The notes under the pieces are model-generated. The model ran no database searches. It was given only the letters and a program-made list of their open reading frames with translations, and was not told where the DNA came from. DNA of 64,000 nt from Anthoceros angustus (Eukaryota; Streptophyta; Anthocerotopsida; Anthocerotales; Anthocerotaceae): NCBI GenBank assembly GCA_010909165.1, contig VJWM01000126.1, positions 558,001 to 622,000 of the forward strand. Direction: 5' to 3'. Each line of letters opens with the position of its first letter. Positions within the stretch are counted from its first letter, which is position 1. Both the position numbers and the translations under genes were made by a program. Below are positions 43,820 through 56,566 of this stretch, one piece after another.

Positions 43820-44616
43820 GAAATGGCCATGGTTCGGATTGCCATGCTCACGTGCTGCGGCTCACCCTTGACCCTGAGCGGAATTGTGCCGAGATGGGCT
43901 GGCCAGATGCGGGGAATGCTGCCAGGTGAAGTGCACCAACGACGGATGCAACGACACGCCCACCACTGTCGTGATGACGGATCAGTGCCCGGGTGGCGTG
44001 GGAAGCCCCATTTCGATCTCAGCGGCTCTGCATTCGGAAACCTCGCTGCCGCCGGCCGATCGTCTGACCTCGTCACGCTGGGCGGGTCCGGCTGCTCCGG
44101 ATACATCCCTGAGGCTGTAATGACAATGCAATGCTTCGAATAGACGATGGCATGGATGCGTTGCGCGCAGGGTGCCTTGCTCCTACGGTTCCCAGACTGT
44201 GGCATTCGACATGGACGCGAATTGCAATCCCAATTGGGTCGCCTTCGTGGTCGAGTTTCAAGCAGGCGATGGAGATCTCCACTCTGTCGAACTCAAGGTT
44301 AGGAAAAGCTATGCATGGTGTCTCGGTTTTGGACACTGTTGATTACTCTTGGATGGCATTGGCTTTCATGAGTTGAAACCAGCCACAAGATCTCACATGT
44401 GGTGAATGTTGGGGTGGCAGGATGCGTCTTCAGCTTGGCAGGCAGTGAGTCACAATTGGGGAGCCAACTGGCAATTCTTCGGGAGCCTTAACGGCCCCGT
44501 TTCTGTTCGGCTCAAATCCCAATACTGCCGACCAAGTGCTGGTTGCCAAGGATGCCATTCCAGCTGACTGGACACCTGGCCACACCTACCAATACCAAGA
44601 CCAGTTTAGCTACTAG
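43820..44616 (+). pseudogene. Beta-expansin fragment, unit II
   Basis: This near-identical copy of 32160-32956 has the same three exons and the same stop (QYQDQFSY). The differences I could see are almost all one-base homopolymer changes (for example GTGGGAAGCC here, GTGGAAGCC in unit I), so the apparent shift before HFD may be a consensus error in both. The cysteines, HFD and the C-terminal tryptophans are all present. The N-terminal exon is missing. Confidence 0.85.
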
Positions 44617-45379
44617 GAAAATTTGATGCACCGCACATTTGGGTCGGGTCCTGCATCCAGTGCGCCCACAATCAAAGCTTGGGTGCATTTGTACGTAGTG
44701 CTTTTCAAACTGTACTATTATTCTAAAATTACATTATTCTCACATTCCTGATTCTGTGTTTTGAGGGAAACAACAGCAACCCATCTTCAACTTACCAGCA
44801 GTGTTACCAGTTTTTTTGACGGAAACACTAGCAAATTGGCTTCAAGTAATTTACGGGCCTGTCCAGCGGTTCAAGCTTATTGAAAGAATGATAATGACCC
44901 ATCCAGCTTCACAAATGTTCCAAGTGTATCTCATCCTGCATTCGAGCTCGGGTATTCAGTAATGGACAAACAGAAGCCTCACATCCGCCCAACTGTGAGT
45001 TCACACAAGGCTGTAGGGCTGTACCTGACCGAAACCTGAAGACTTCAGTGAAGGCTCGGATCTTGTGTCGGGTGCTCAGGCACACTTCTTCTGATAACTG
45101 CAACGACATGCTGAACAGGAAAAGATTTGTTAGCAGTCCCACCAAAGAAACTAATGCCTGAAGGCAAGAATACGAATCAAGCGTTGTTTGAGGTTAGGAG
45201 GTTGCGGAACTCATGTTAGAAGAACCGCCGTAATATGTATGTACTGAAAGCAGAGTGTTTCCACATACGGTTGGTTACGCTTCCCGCACCTCCGTGCTCC
45301 TTCCTGCAATATTAAATCCTCACGATCCAATCCAACTTTCAACGTCCGATTTGGGTTTAATTTGGGGTCCCCGAGGGGT

Positions 45380-45573
45380 GGGGTGCGCCAGGCAATGGAA
45401 GTAGTGCAAGCCCAAAGCGACGCTCGAGGAGCCGTGGCAAGCTACCACTTGAGGCTCCTCGCCCCGAGAGAAATTAGATTAATATCATGTGGGTCGATGA
45501 CCCACGTATCAGATATTAAACTGATAAGAACAGATACTACACTTGATCTTAGCCAAAAGGCCGAGAAAGGTAT
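45380..45573 (-). ncRNA. U2: U2 snRNA copy 4 (complete promoter)
   Basis: This is the unit II counterpart of copy 2. The 5' half is intact, the 3' half is slightly better preserved (GCGAGGAGCCTCAAGTGG), and it ends GGCGCACCCC. Confidence 0.88.
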
Positions 45574-45596
45574 ACCTCCATCTCGCAGGTCAGGGT

Positions 45597-45643
45597 CTAT
45601 ATGGGCCAGAGGTGTTACGGTTTGTTCCCTACCGATATGGGGT
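45597..45643 (-). promoter_or_regulatory. TATA and USE of U2 copy 4
   Basis: CTATAT is at 45597-45602 and the USE-like ACCCCATATCG (minus) at 45633-45643, with the same spacing as at copies 2 and 5. Confidence 0.75.
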
Positions 45644-45794
45644 AATACCCTATATGGTTATCGTTTCGTTTGACACTAGCTGGTCTTGAGGTCCTCTCAA
45701 CGCTTTGCTTCTATGTTTTTCGTGGGTACCCAATAAGAAACCGTCTCCACTATCCTTCATCGCTAGTATGTAGTGGGCATCTGCTACATTTTGT

Positions 45795-45995
45795 TGTCTG
45801 CAAAATTGTTGCCATAGCTGCTCCCTCACGGAGACCGTCCCACCCACAAATTTTGGGAAGTGGCTGGGCTCCTTACCTGCTGCACCTAGAGGCTTGGTTG
45901 TTTGTCAAGGCTTGAATCCCCAAAGTGAGGTGAGCGGAGCTCCTCGTAGAATCCCTATAGACACCTTGATTTGTTCGGTCCACAACAACGGGTCC
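45795..45995 (-). pseudogene. OSB gene fragment, unit II (inverted)
   Basis: This is the homologue of 34143-34345, with more short deletions. It matches 61085-61300 in reverse orientation and lies between the U2 promoter and the CACTA terminus. Confidence 0.55.
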
Positions 45996-46222
45996 GATTG
46001 CCCATCGTTGAGGCCATCGTTTTCGGAAGATGAGACTATGGCCATCTCCATCCGACGTCGGGCAATCCCATTTATCTTTGCCCTTTCGCCTTTTTTCGGC
46101 ATCTTGTGCCTTATCTTTGCCCGTGCCTTTCCTCGACGGTCTCGACCATCTCAAGGATTACTTTACCCCAAAGGATCCCTCTAGTTCTTACATTTCTTTT
46201 GGCTGCGGTGGCAAAGGGAGAT

Positions 46223-46820
46223 CACTACTAGGAAAAGTATCCTTTACAGCAGTTTACAACACTTTTACAACGACCGTTGTAAAATTGTTGTAAACACCTT
46301 AGTAATATACGTTGTAAAACGTCAAGCGTATATACTACATAAGCGTATCGTCCTTGCATATAGTATACGAGCATGGTATACACTGTTGTAAATGGACCGT
46401 TGTAAATCCTTGTAAATTCTACCATTGTAAGTTATGTATGCCGTTGTAAATATAGATGGCCTTGTTATTGAACCATTGTAAATTGAGCCCTTGTAAAACT
46501 TTGTACCATTGTAAATATCTCACAATTCAAACTATTATAAATAACAATAAATTAACCCATTACAAACTCCAATATTGTCAATAAAATATACCATTGTAAA
46601 ACGTTTCCGTCAAATGCAAACCCTTGTAAAAAATGTATACTATTGTAAATTCTCATTGTAAATATTTCCCCAAAATTCAAATCTTTGTAGATAATTCAAC
46701 CCATTGTGAATTACATTTTGTTGTAAAGAGTTTACGCCTTTGTAGATTTCTCCGCCTAAAATTCAAAACATTGTTAATAATTTAAACCAATATAAATTCG
46801 GCGTTGTAAATAATTTAGGT
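46223..46820. mobile_element. CACTA transposon terminus, unit II
   Basis: CACTACTAGGAAAAGTATCC starts at 46223. A strong hairpin (TTTTACAACG-acc-GTTGTAAAA) lies at about 46262-46283, followed by many TTGTAAA motifs. As in unit I, the other end is not found. Confidence 0.8.
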
Positions 46821-46949
46821 CATACTAAATAGTAAATAGTAAATAGTAAATAGTAAATAGTAAATAGTAAATAGTAAATGGAAAAAGCCCATCCAGGAGG
46901 GACAATCGAAGGGACCAGGGGTCGGCGTGGAGGAGCAAAGCGAGCTCCC

Positions 46950-47660
46950 TACCTAAAGTCACCCTCACCCACAATGTCATATGCGGGAAGAATAACCACG
47001 CAAACCACGGAGGTAGAGGAAGATGTGTCACACAGCATCGACTCTTCAATTCCATACTCTGCAATTAAGTCGTTCCACATAGTTAAAGCCTTCATCTTCT
47101 TCCCATTTGAGTGCTTGTTGAACCATCCAAGGCGGTGTCCACTCTCCTTCCAATATGCATTCAACTTCTTGACCATGAACGGGTTTGGGCCAGTAGCAAT
47201 CTCGTGGGGCTCTTACCAAACCTACCTTCATGGCCACAAAGACCTTTTGAACTCCATTGCCAAAATGAGCGAAAGGTTTGATCCTTTGTTGCATCCACCT
47301 TACTGGGATGGGGCCACTATCCATCCCTCTTGTCACGTTCTCCTTCAAGAAAATGCTAGTGCTCCTCCTTATTTGGGCCTCACCTTCTTGACTCCATCCA
47401 AAAGTTCCTAGCTTCTCTCCGCATTGTTCCTCCAAAACTTTATATTCGAGAAAAGCGCATAATGGCATCCATAGTCCAAGGACCAGATATCAATCTGTGA
47501 ATGTTAGATTCCACAAGGAGTCTACCCTCGTCTCATCCCAAAAGCTTTGTACCAATGAATTGCAAAAATCTCATGCTCCACAACATCGGTCTCTCATGTG
47601 CACCCGGAATTGGTGTCACGCATGAATCCTACGGCCGGCGCAAAAGCAATACGGCCATAG
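46950..47660 (-). pseudogene. Conserved minus-strand ORF next to the CACTA end, unit II
   Basis: This is the homologue of 35250-36077. The 140-codon frame at 47468-47046 has EKLGTFGWSQEGEAQ and IFLKENVTRGMDSGPIPV, and KKLNAYWKESGH is readable in the next frame (47176 on). The function is unknown. Confidence 0.4.
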
Positions 47661-47691
47661 TTAGAATCTAACAATGAAACACTAACCACTC

Positions 47692-47885
47692 AAAGCTTGA
47701 ACATCAAGCTTTGAATATTCTTGAACATCAAGCTCAATATTCAGCTTGAATATCGAGCTTGAATATTCGACTTGAGCGGCGAATATTCAGGCTTGACCAA
47801 CATGTGTGAATATTCAGGCTTGAACAACATGTGTGAATATTCAGGCTTGAACAACATGCCTGAATATTCAGGCTTGAACATGCGA
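47692..47885. repeat. AAGCTTGAATATTC minisatellite, unit II
   Basis: The monomers here are dominated by a homogenised form, AATATTCAGGCTTGAACAAC, which differs from copy A and unit I. Confidence 0.8.
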
Positions 47886-47996
47886 TCTAAACAATAGGCC
47901 TGATGACACACTCCTATGGTACACTAGGAACTACCCGTAGGAAAACAAGATGGTGGCACTCGAATCTACTAGTGGAAAAAGAGAACAGAAATTAAA

Positions 47997-48329
47997 TCAA
48001 CTTACCTGACACGGACATATATCCTCTTGGAATATCATACTCAAAATTTCTTGATGCTTCACACGATGAAGGACAAGTTTATCGACATCTTTTGCGATGC
48101 GCCTCCCCTTACATACGACTTTAACCCTCTTGCTCACGGTCTTCTTCAATACTTGAGAATGGGGTCCTCGACCTCTTGGAAGGAGTGGAGCTCTTAGGTC
48201 CTTCATGAATCTCCTTGTCACAAGGGGAATCACGCCATTGGCTTGACTATCACGCACTTCATACACCTCATCATAAGGCGTGACATTCAAATCTGGATGG
48301 ACACAAGGGTTGTAAGGCATTGTACACAA
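47997..48329 (-). pseudogene. YEVRDSQAN ORF, unit II
   Basis: This 110-codon homologue of 1875-2276 has VHPDLNVTPYDEVYEVRDSQ, LKKTVSKRVKV and KDVDKLVLHRVKHQEI. The function is unknown. Confidence 0.35.
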
Positions 48330-48429
48330 GGCATAGACCCCAGAGGACCGCAGGCATGGTGGACAAGGCGACGGTGGAATTCCCCATGAGATCTAGTGGG
48401 AGGTCTCGACATTATTTAGCGGTCTACGC

Positions 48430-50630
48430 TAAATAATGTTACTGGTGTCCTGCCAGCTGCATCCCCAATCTCCACTAGCCCTAGCGGGCATATGATGCCA
48501 TGCTTGTGTGGATATCTTGCCATGAAGAGGATACATCTCAATGACCCACTCGGCATTTTCTTCAATTTTTCACCCTAGATGGGGCTTCAATTTTGATCGT
48601 GGCACCTCGTGCACGCGCAATCGTGGACTTTGGACACCTCGAGTCTTCTCTAGATGTTGTTGGCAGCGGCGATGCAAGGGCTCACGCCTACATCTCGCCT
48701 CATCACGACCCGCATCTCGCCAGGCGTAGATGCCGTGAAAATCGACATGTGGGCATGACCTTCCCATGCAAACGCGCGTGCAGCCAGTGCAGTGCAACGC
48801 GCCAATCCCCATCCCCATGCAGTGGCGGTGCATCTCCACAGCGCACCCTGCTGCAGTGCGGGCGCCATCCCCATCCCCACTTGCTGCCCATCTCTTTGCG
48901 GCCCTTTGCCTACCTCGCCAAGATTCCCTTGCCCCTTTCCCACGCGCCCCATCGAGGTCCTCCTCCTCTACCACCAGGCGGTCTGAATGATTCTTGAAGA
49001 TACATAGGAGACTTCCCACACTTGCCTCATCCTCTGTCTGCTAGTGCATTCGACATATTGGCTCTCGATTCTACATCAAATAGCTCTTTCTCGAGAATGT
49101 GAGTTGCCTCGTCCTTTTGGATTTGAGCTTGATCCATTTCTCCCTCAAGCTGACCACCCAACATTGTTTTGCAGCCAACAAGTTCTGCTATTCACACCTG
49201 TGAGTCCTCGAGCCCCATACCACCAATCGGCGCGTCGACAACATCTCCACATGTGAGGGCTTGTTGCCAAGCGTCTAATGTCTATGTTGCCTCGCTTGAA
49301 ATATCGGCTTGTGTTTGGGCATCTGACGGCGGAGTTGTGAGATAGGGCTTGCACACAAATCAAGATATACGACCATGCACGAAGCAAGCAAAAAGCAAAG
49401 CAGACAAAGGTGGAGTATTGTGTTGAAGTTCTCCTGTCCGTGACCTAGTCACGTATAGTGTCGCCACTATCCACGTTGTAAAACCGGATCACTTTTTTAC
49501 GATGAAGTGGTATATGAACCTAAAGACATGTCGTTGAGGAAGACAAGGCTACACACGGGTGGGAATGCAACCGAGGAACTAGACCCCGCTCAAAGCTTTG
49601 GAAAAGATGGGTTGAGCAGCTTAGGTTTTTTCATCGGTTTTGTACAATGGTGGCGGTTGGAGAACTCTCGTGAAAAAATGGTTGCTAGCATATACGGTAC
49701 AAAGTATAAGCATTCGGTTTCTACTTGCGGGGAATGCCAACAGCGCAATTTTGTTTCTCCGTCTCGGCCTCTTGAAGGCCGGGCACGGCAACCATACAAT
49801 GCAGACAATGTTATACAGTCTAATGATGAAACTATTGCCATCGAAAACTTACAAGTCTTCCTTGCCAAGTTTCTGCACTGTTTGTTTCCATCGAATCACG
49901 GAGAGCGATGAAACACGTGCAAACTGTAACGGCTAAGTATCCTGACCTAGGTAGATTGCAAAATCCTAAAAAAGTGCAGCACATCACCATCAATGGTGCG
50001 GTTTCATTTGGTCTACTTGTGACTCATTTACTTTAGCCAACGCTCCAAGAACACAAAGTCCAAGTCTGCAAGGCATAATTCCAGCAAACGGCATAACTTT
50101 GATAAAATTGCGGAAGAATGGAGTGCAAGTCGTTCGATTAAGATCCTCCACACTCTAGACAGAGGATCACCATGCCTCCTGGTGAGAGCTCCAAGTTGAG
50201 AGGAATCACCACGCCTCCTTGTGAGCTCCAAGTTTAGTCACGGAGGCGTGTCAGATAGATTATTATTCCTAATCTAGTAGGTTTTCATATAGAGATGCAT
50301 ATAGTATAGTGGACAAGGTCAAACACTTGGTCTCGAGTTTGAATCGATCTCGCGCATATCGACTTGTTCTAATAGATTGTTTCTCCTAATCAAATAGGGT
50401 TTCGTATGTATTGGTGTTCATGGGGTCAAGTCTCGAGAGACATGTAAGTGTAGAATATTATTTCCAATTAAACACGTTTCCATGAGGATGGTATTATGAG
50501 TGGATAAGATCATACTTTGCAAATATGCGTTTGAGGTTGAGTTGAAATCATCCATATGCTATGTTATCGAAACCCTATGCATACTTGTGCAATGTATGCT
50601 ACTTGGGTATCTCAAATACTCGATTACTTT
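48430..50630. other. Unit II stretch without a convincing gene
   Basis: This is collinear with 13764-16110. It includes the GC-rich low-complexity segment (48570-49019) and the decayed tRNA-like motifs (50290-50540). No recognisable domain is seen. Confidence 0.4.
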
Positions 50631-50789
50631 TAATTTTATGAATTATTGTATAGAGATGAAAATTTTTATGAATTGTATAGAGATAAAAAATTTATGAATT
50701 ATTGTATAGAGATGAAATTAGTGTTGTGGTTGGTGTTATGTCCTATGTATGCGATTGTTTTCAAGGGGTCTAGACCCCCTTCGAATCGC

Positions 50790-51199
50790 TCAAGTGTTAG
50801 AGCTAGTTGCTTGTTGGCTATGGAAGCCACCGGGTCCGCCCTATTGGAGTGAGAGAGGCTTTTGCGGCTTGTTAGTCATAGCCATCTTGCTTGGGAGCAA
50901 TTCGGGGGCACTTTAGTCCACACTAATTGACATCGTGTTCCGTGGGGTGTGAGTGCTGGCGTTATCATTGGCTCGCCTCTGTCGGTCTCGGTGGCCATTT
51001 TTGAGTTCAAGGGCGTAGGTGGACATGTCTGACTTGCAGTCTTATGTCCCTTTGGTTCCTCCATGCGAGTCTCCTTCCAATCTCTACTATCGGCGCCGAG
51101 GGGTTTTGGTGTTGGCCTTAATGGCGCGGCGGGATCCATTGGGATTGTTTTGTTGATGTTGTTTGCGATTTGGAGTTTCTCGGCGCTTTTCTAGTTCAG
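50790..51199 (+). pseudogene. Reverse transcriptase relic, unit II (motif A deleted)
   Basis: This is homologous to 39270-39757, but the segment encoding VDVENAFN is missing: sequence goes from GATTGGCTCGCC-type text directly to TCTCGGTGGCC at about 50965-50995. DPLG remains at about 51130. It cannot encode an active polymerase. Confidence 0.65.
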
Positions 51200-51913
51200 A
51201 TGGCTCTTAAAAGAAAACCCACAGGCGTCTTTGGACCGGGCAAGAAACAAGGTTCTATGGCCAAAGTCACGGCTAAGTACACGATAACGTATCAAAACAA
51301 CAATTCTTCACTACAACCACCTGCAGGATGATGGTAAAGTTGATGGTGTCCTTGTGCACGGTGAGGGAACTTATTTGGTGTAAGAAGGCCACTCCCAAAC
51401 CACCAAGGCACTTCTCATCCAAGAAGGATGCCGACGTCAATTTGTTCAAGAGAAGAAGGGTGGACACCGACTGTGCCATTGGTGGAGGCCGCTTTGAGAG
51501 ATTACTATGTGTTCTTGGGGGAGAGGGGTTTGAGTATGTTGGTGAGAATGACCATTTGATAATGATTCCAAAGTTCTTATGAGAGTTTGTCTGCGATCCG
51601 AAATGTATGTAGTCTTTGTGTGAGATGCCTTATAGGTTGGTCAATTTTCCATGCTGTCTGGTTCCTAACCCTATGAGACCGATCGAGAATGTCTTGATTT
51701 TGTTTGAGAGATTGAGGAGTCGGGTCTTGAGGATGATTTTGCTATGGGCATGGAGGAAATTGATGACGAGGCTAACTTCAGAAGCGGGTTTGACCTCTCA
51801 TCCCAGGGTCTGTTAATGATGCTTTGAGTGGTGGTGAGGACAAGTCCAAAGCCAAAGTAATTGGTGCGAGTTGTCTTAAGGCTTTCATGAAAGTCGGTGG
51901 TGTTTGGGGTTAG
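51200..51913 (+). pseudogene. MALKRKP gene, unit II
   Basis: This is the homologue of 16790-17521. DDGKVDGVLVHGEGTYLV (51327 on), GGEDKSKAKVIGASCLKAFM and KVGGVWG then TAG (51913) are intact. The family is unknown. Confidence 0.45.
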
Positions 51914-53335
51914 GATAGCGCAATAGAGGACATCCCTTATAAGGACTTAAACCTTATATTGATACCCTTTTCCACCAAGTTGGGGCTTAAAAACAACTCT
52001 ATATTCTCTCGGAAACATAAGCTTGACCCTTCTTTTGTTTTGTCTCTCATGTAAGTTGTTGATTTTGACCTTTTTTGTGCGGTGATGTCCTTCTTTCGAG
52101 GATTCAATCGAATCTTTCATCAATGTTCTTTGTGTGGTGCCCAAAATGGTATTTCTCTTGTCCCATTTTTTTGGGGTTGATTTTATTGCCTTATTTGCAT
52201 TTTACATTTTTGCTGCCTTGGTATTTGGTTCAAAATTGTCTCGGTTTCGTTTTTCGTGATGAATTTGGAGTTCGTGGCGGAGAGGAGTTACACTTTTAAT
52301 TAGGGACTTTTCATTTCATCACATTCGATGGACAATTTGTACAATATGTTTATTACGTTGTGTTTCATGATTTTTGTTGTGATGTAATCTTGTATAGTGT
52401 TGACGCTGCTTTCTTGTCATAGATATGAAGAGCGTTTGTCAAAAATTACAAAGTTGATATGCGTTACCAAAGTGAGCATTTCGTAAAAGTTAAAAATATG
52501 AGAAAGACTTTATTGAACTTTCAAGTGATTGATCACTCTCAAGTGGGTGCAAATGATAAGAATTCTATTCAAGGGTTTCTTCAACTCTACCATTGATAAT
52601 CCAAGATCTGATGTAAGTTTGTGTTGATTAGGGCTATGATCTTTTTTGCCTTTTAATGTACTAACTGTAAGTTTTCTTTAACTAGTCTTGGTATGCAAAA
52701 CTCCGGGTTTCTAAAGGAATGCTCTCAAGATTTATGTAGACTATGGCAGAAGCAATTGGTCTTGATGGGTATTTCACCAACAAGAGCTGTCGTGTAACAA
52801 TGATTACCGCATTCGACCATGGCTTAGCACGCAGGCCAGTGTCAACGACAAGTGATTTTGTATTAGCCGCGATGTTTTGACTTGTTGATGCCATTTTCTT
52901 ACATTCTTATCCTAACAATTTGAGGTGCGGAAGGATTCGGAATGCAAAACAACCCGATTCTGAAGGGTCTAGTTCTAGTGAGCAAGTCAATCGTCACGAA
53001 TGTGGCTCGAGTAGTATTTGCGCTTAGCGGAAGATGTAAGTGTATTCATGCATGAGGAAAATCTATTTGTTCTTTGAAAATGTTTTGATATTGTGAGTTA
53101 TGTACAGCGTGGTCAATGTCCCTTACAAGTGCAACGCATTGAGAATGGTAGCAATAATAAGTTTGTGGTATTTTTTAATCGTGTCTTCATTACGTAATGT
53201 GTTCTCCTCCCATTTTAATTGTCGGTCTTCTTGGCATTGCTACCCCAGAGTATCCATCATGAAAGTAGACCCTTCAACGTATGAACCAAATTTTCCTTAT
53301 GGTGACTACCTCAAAGTTATTAATGCAAGTTCTAA
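51914..53335 (+). pseudogene. Diverged coiled-coil-gene 5' region, unit II
   Basis: This follows unit sequence, then departs at 52430-52900 with about 470 bases not found elsewhere in the window. Exon-like text before GTAAGT at about 53035 and the QCPLQVQRIEN-type exon (about 53110-53180) are still readable. The paired 18-bp element is reduced to one partial copy (about 52910). Confidence 0.4.
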
Positions 53336-53499
53336 GTTCAATGGGTCTGCAAGAGGTAAGCACTTGAATTCATGTAAGCACTTTCCAACAACCAAGCGAA
53401 CAAATCCGTCTGGCGAGATATATAGGTGCAACCAGAACAATGCTTTGTTCAGTGATCGCCGGACCTTGACCCTTACTGCGAGGATAGTCCTTGACTCCC

Positions 53500-54840
53500 A
53501 ACTGCGATGACAAGGTCCACGGTTGCCAAGACAACTCAAATGGGACAACCCTATCATGCGAACATCCATCGGCGCCGGTGGTAACCCTTCACGGCTCCCA
53601 CGTCGGAGGTTGGGTACTCCCCATCAAGTCTCTTACGCTTGACCTGATCGCTTTTGGATCCGGGTCACAATGCGTATCTTAGCACTTTGATGCCACACTT
53701 TGTGCTTCAAGCGATGCGATGCCTCCAAAGAGTTCCACGAGCACTATGCCGTCTTCAGGTCGCCATGATGACACAGGTGTTTAGGTCTAAGCAGGCTCAA
53801 CCCTAGGCAGAACTTACGGTTCTCGGCTCATAGGACTGGTCCTCTTGCACCATCCTCCACAGCTTTTGCGGCTCATTCTGCGATCACCGGCTCCGTCCGG
53901 TGACTTGAAGAACCTCCTCAGGGTGGTTGCAACCCTAGCTTGTTTTCCTCCTCCTCGTCGAAATCCTCCATCGGTCGATTCGGTTGTTAGACACACGCCA
54001 AGAGGTTCAAGCACGTATGGCGTGTCCTTCACTCGCCAAACCGGGTGAGCCATTGGCAATGAGGTTCTCATGATCCTTGCCATGATGTAGAGGGATGCGG
54101 GCAATCCGTTCATCGGTTTTGCTCCAGCTTCTCCGGCTGATCGATATAGGTCTCCGTCCACAAATCCACCATGACTCGAGGTTTGTACAAAGCGTCCGCT
54201 CCCGGCAAGACATCAAAAGTGTATGCGCATCGGTGACCAAGCGGTGTACCTCGACAAAGGTGAAGTCTGCTGTTCTTGGTTTGAATGAAACCTTGCTTGT
54301 ACCTTGTCACCCCAACACATGCTCGTGGTCCCAGTGATGCGGATCTTCCACTTGGTTTCCTTCAACCTTTCTTGGTGGAGACCCAACGCTTCCTTCACTC
54401 TTCTTCCAACGATCGTGCTCGGTGTCAATCAACACCCTCCTTGGTGCGAATCCATTGATTTCAATGTGCCTCTCGATTGTTGACCAAAGCCACTCCCACT
54501 CGTGCGTTAGCTTCCGAGATGCTTGGCTCGAGGTCGGCAATGACATCATTGCCACTGTTGTGGCACATTGTCGACACTTGCTTCGCCTTCAAGGGTTGTC
54601 AACATCCGCCGAGTCAAACCCCGACTTCCTTCACGCTCAACCCCATGTCTTGTAATGAAACATGGCATCTCGAAGCTTTTGTGCCATCGTCTCGTCAATC
54701 GCATGGGTTTCTCCACATCGCCCACTCTGGACTTTGATGTTGCTCCCAGTTGCTCTGGCAATGGCTCAAACGACTTTGGCATCTTGGCATAGGTTCGGAA
54801 GAGGATCCGAAGCTTCCTTCCGTGTCTTCCGTGACCGGTG
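53500..54840 (-). pseudogene. Protease-like region of gypsy element 2
   Basis: This lies downstream of the zinc knuckle. Readable blocks are IERHIEINGFAPRRVLIDTE (about 54485-54430, with an IDT near where a protease Asp-Thr would sit), TFDVLPGADALYKPRVMVDL (about 54225-54165) and DQPEKLEQNR. Frame changes are frequent. The protease assignment rests on position and one weak motif. Confidence 0.45.
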
Positions 54841-56190
54841 TCAAGACATCCTCTTCTTCCTCTGAGCTATCTTCTCTCGTAGAGGTTTCTTCCTGCCCTT
54901 GGATCTCACGATCGCCATGTATCCAAGCTTGTGCTCATCTTCTTCGTCCTCGATGATGAGCTGCTCTCCTTGATCTTCGCCTTCACCAACTTCTCCGGCT
55001 TTTGCAAGGCGTGCCACGTGGTATCGTCTTCTTTGATGCTTCCGTTTCTTTTGTCCACGGGACTTCTTGGGTGCCTCCTCCACGGCGCCTTTGCTCTTGA
55101 TTTTGTGGATGAGGTTGGCGGATGCATTGGCGGGGTTCTGCTCGATAACCGTGAGCGCAATTCGGATGCTTCTCCCAACATGCCGCTTCATTGTGCGTAC
55201 CTCCACACCTAGGGCATGGCTCCACCCTTGACTCAATGCATGCTCGCACTCATGAGGGAATGGTCCGTCCTCGGCACCTCGGGGGCTCCACTTGGGGCTG
55301 TGGGTGGCTTGTCTCAGCTCCTCCACTCGACCTCCGCGTCGGTCATGTCGTCCACCACTCCTACTTGTCTTGGAGTAATCACTTGCAACCACGAGAAAGT
55401 GTCATGGGCCCTATCTTGTCGACCATCTCGTACACTTCCTTGAGGGTGTAGTGTTGCCCCTTCGTCGCGTGCACGCTTGTTGCACCTTCATGCATGCATG
55501 TATGCTGCAAGTACTTCTGCTGACGATCGGTCCTCATGATCTTGGTGTCACGTACCAGGTCGATTCTTGATAAGCCATCTTGCGGTCTCGCGACTTCATC
55601 TTGAAGTGTGTCATTTCGGAGATCTTCTCAGTGCTTGCGAAACTCCGTAGGAAGATGTCAAACATCTCTTGATGGGATCGTGCCCACTCGGACTGCTTGC
55701 TCTGCCTGGTTCCGAGCTTGAGCGCTACTACTCCTGGTCCTCCATGTGCTCAACAACCTCGCCTTGTGCTCGCGATAACACGCCAATGCTTCATCCCCAA
55801 GTACTTGGCATTTGGATGGAAGTATCGCTTCGTATCCGGTCTTCAATTCCATCTCCGCACACGCATGCTTCTCGATGAAGTCCTCCGGTGGCAAGGTGCC
55901 GCTCGTCCATGAACAACTCCATTCGATCCTTGTCTCCTCCCATCTTGGCGACTCCAAAGACAAGTCCTCCTCATCGCTTCCAGTTGTCCGGCGCACTAAC
56001 GTGTCTTGTGTGTTGCCACTCACGGATCCTTCAAAGATTGTTGATTGTGTCATGGGTTCCTCGCGTCCTTGTGGTACCAAAATCGGTGTTAGCACTTCTC
56101 TCTCTTGGTCGGGACTTGAATTCGCTCGATGGACTTTTGGTTGGTAGCTCCGTCCGGATCGAGTGTGTCGAGCATGCACTCCAGGCGGTT
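54841..56190 (-). pseudogene. Gag of gypsy element 2 with zinc knuckle
   Basis: The N-terminal part (56179-55658) is acidic and hydrophilic (RSGRSYQPKVHRANSSPDQE; later DEALACYREHKARLLSTWRT). The knuckle CPRCGGTHNEAAC (codons about 55219-55180) matches C-x2-C-x3-H-x4-C, one residue shorter than the usual spacing. A basic tail follows (KRKHQRRRYHVARLAKAGE), then an acidic run (IIEDEEDEHK). The frame shifts at least twice. Confidence 0.7.
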
Positions 56191-56431
56191 AGTGGCTAGA
56201 TCAAACCCTTAATCAAGGTTAACACACCCGCTATCTTAGATCGTGATTAGTGAAACCTCTAAGTATCTATGCATGTTAAAATCGCATACAAATACTCTGC
56301 AGGCTATCTTAAAAATGTGAGCTGGGTGAGTTGGATAGCAAAGGCATAGAACTCAGTTAAGCACCGTGGGGTGGATCAGTACTGGATGGGGTGCCGACTA
56401 GGACTTTTGGACAGAAAGTGAAATCAAATGG
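56191..56431. other. Leader region of gypsy element 2
   Basis: This is about 240 AT-richer bases between gag and the LTR. No primer binding site could be recognised with confidence. Confidence 0.4.
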
Positions 56432-56566
56432 GTGATGACATACCCATGTCTATCCGCTTCCCTTATCCCTTGGAATCAGGGCCCAAGAGTAAAATACTCT
56501 TGTTTCTCCTTGGTTGGTTGGCCTTAAAGGCCAGCCCCCTTGTGGCCTCATTCCTCTCCTTGGTAT

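Larger units (their letters stand above)
43045..53335. repeat. Composite tandem unit II (interrupted by gypsy element 2)
   Basis: This is the second head-to-tail copy of the 11.7-kb unit. Homology to unit I ends near 53335, where gypsy element 2 is inserted; coiled-coil exons resume at 57506. Confidence 0.85.

Noticed and set aside
43426-44205. 259-codon minus-strand frame
   Set aside because: It is antisense to the expansin exons and has no domain of its own.
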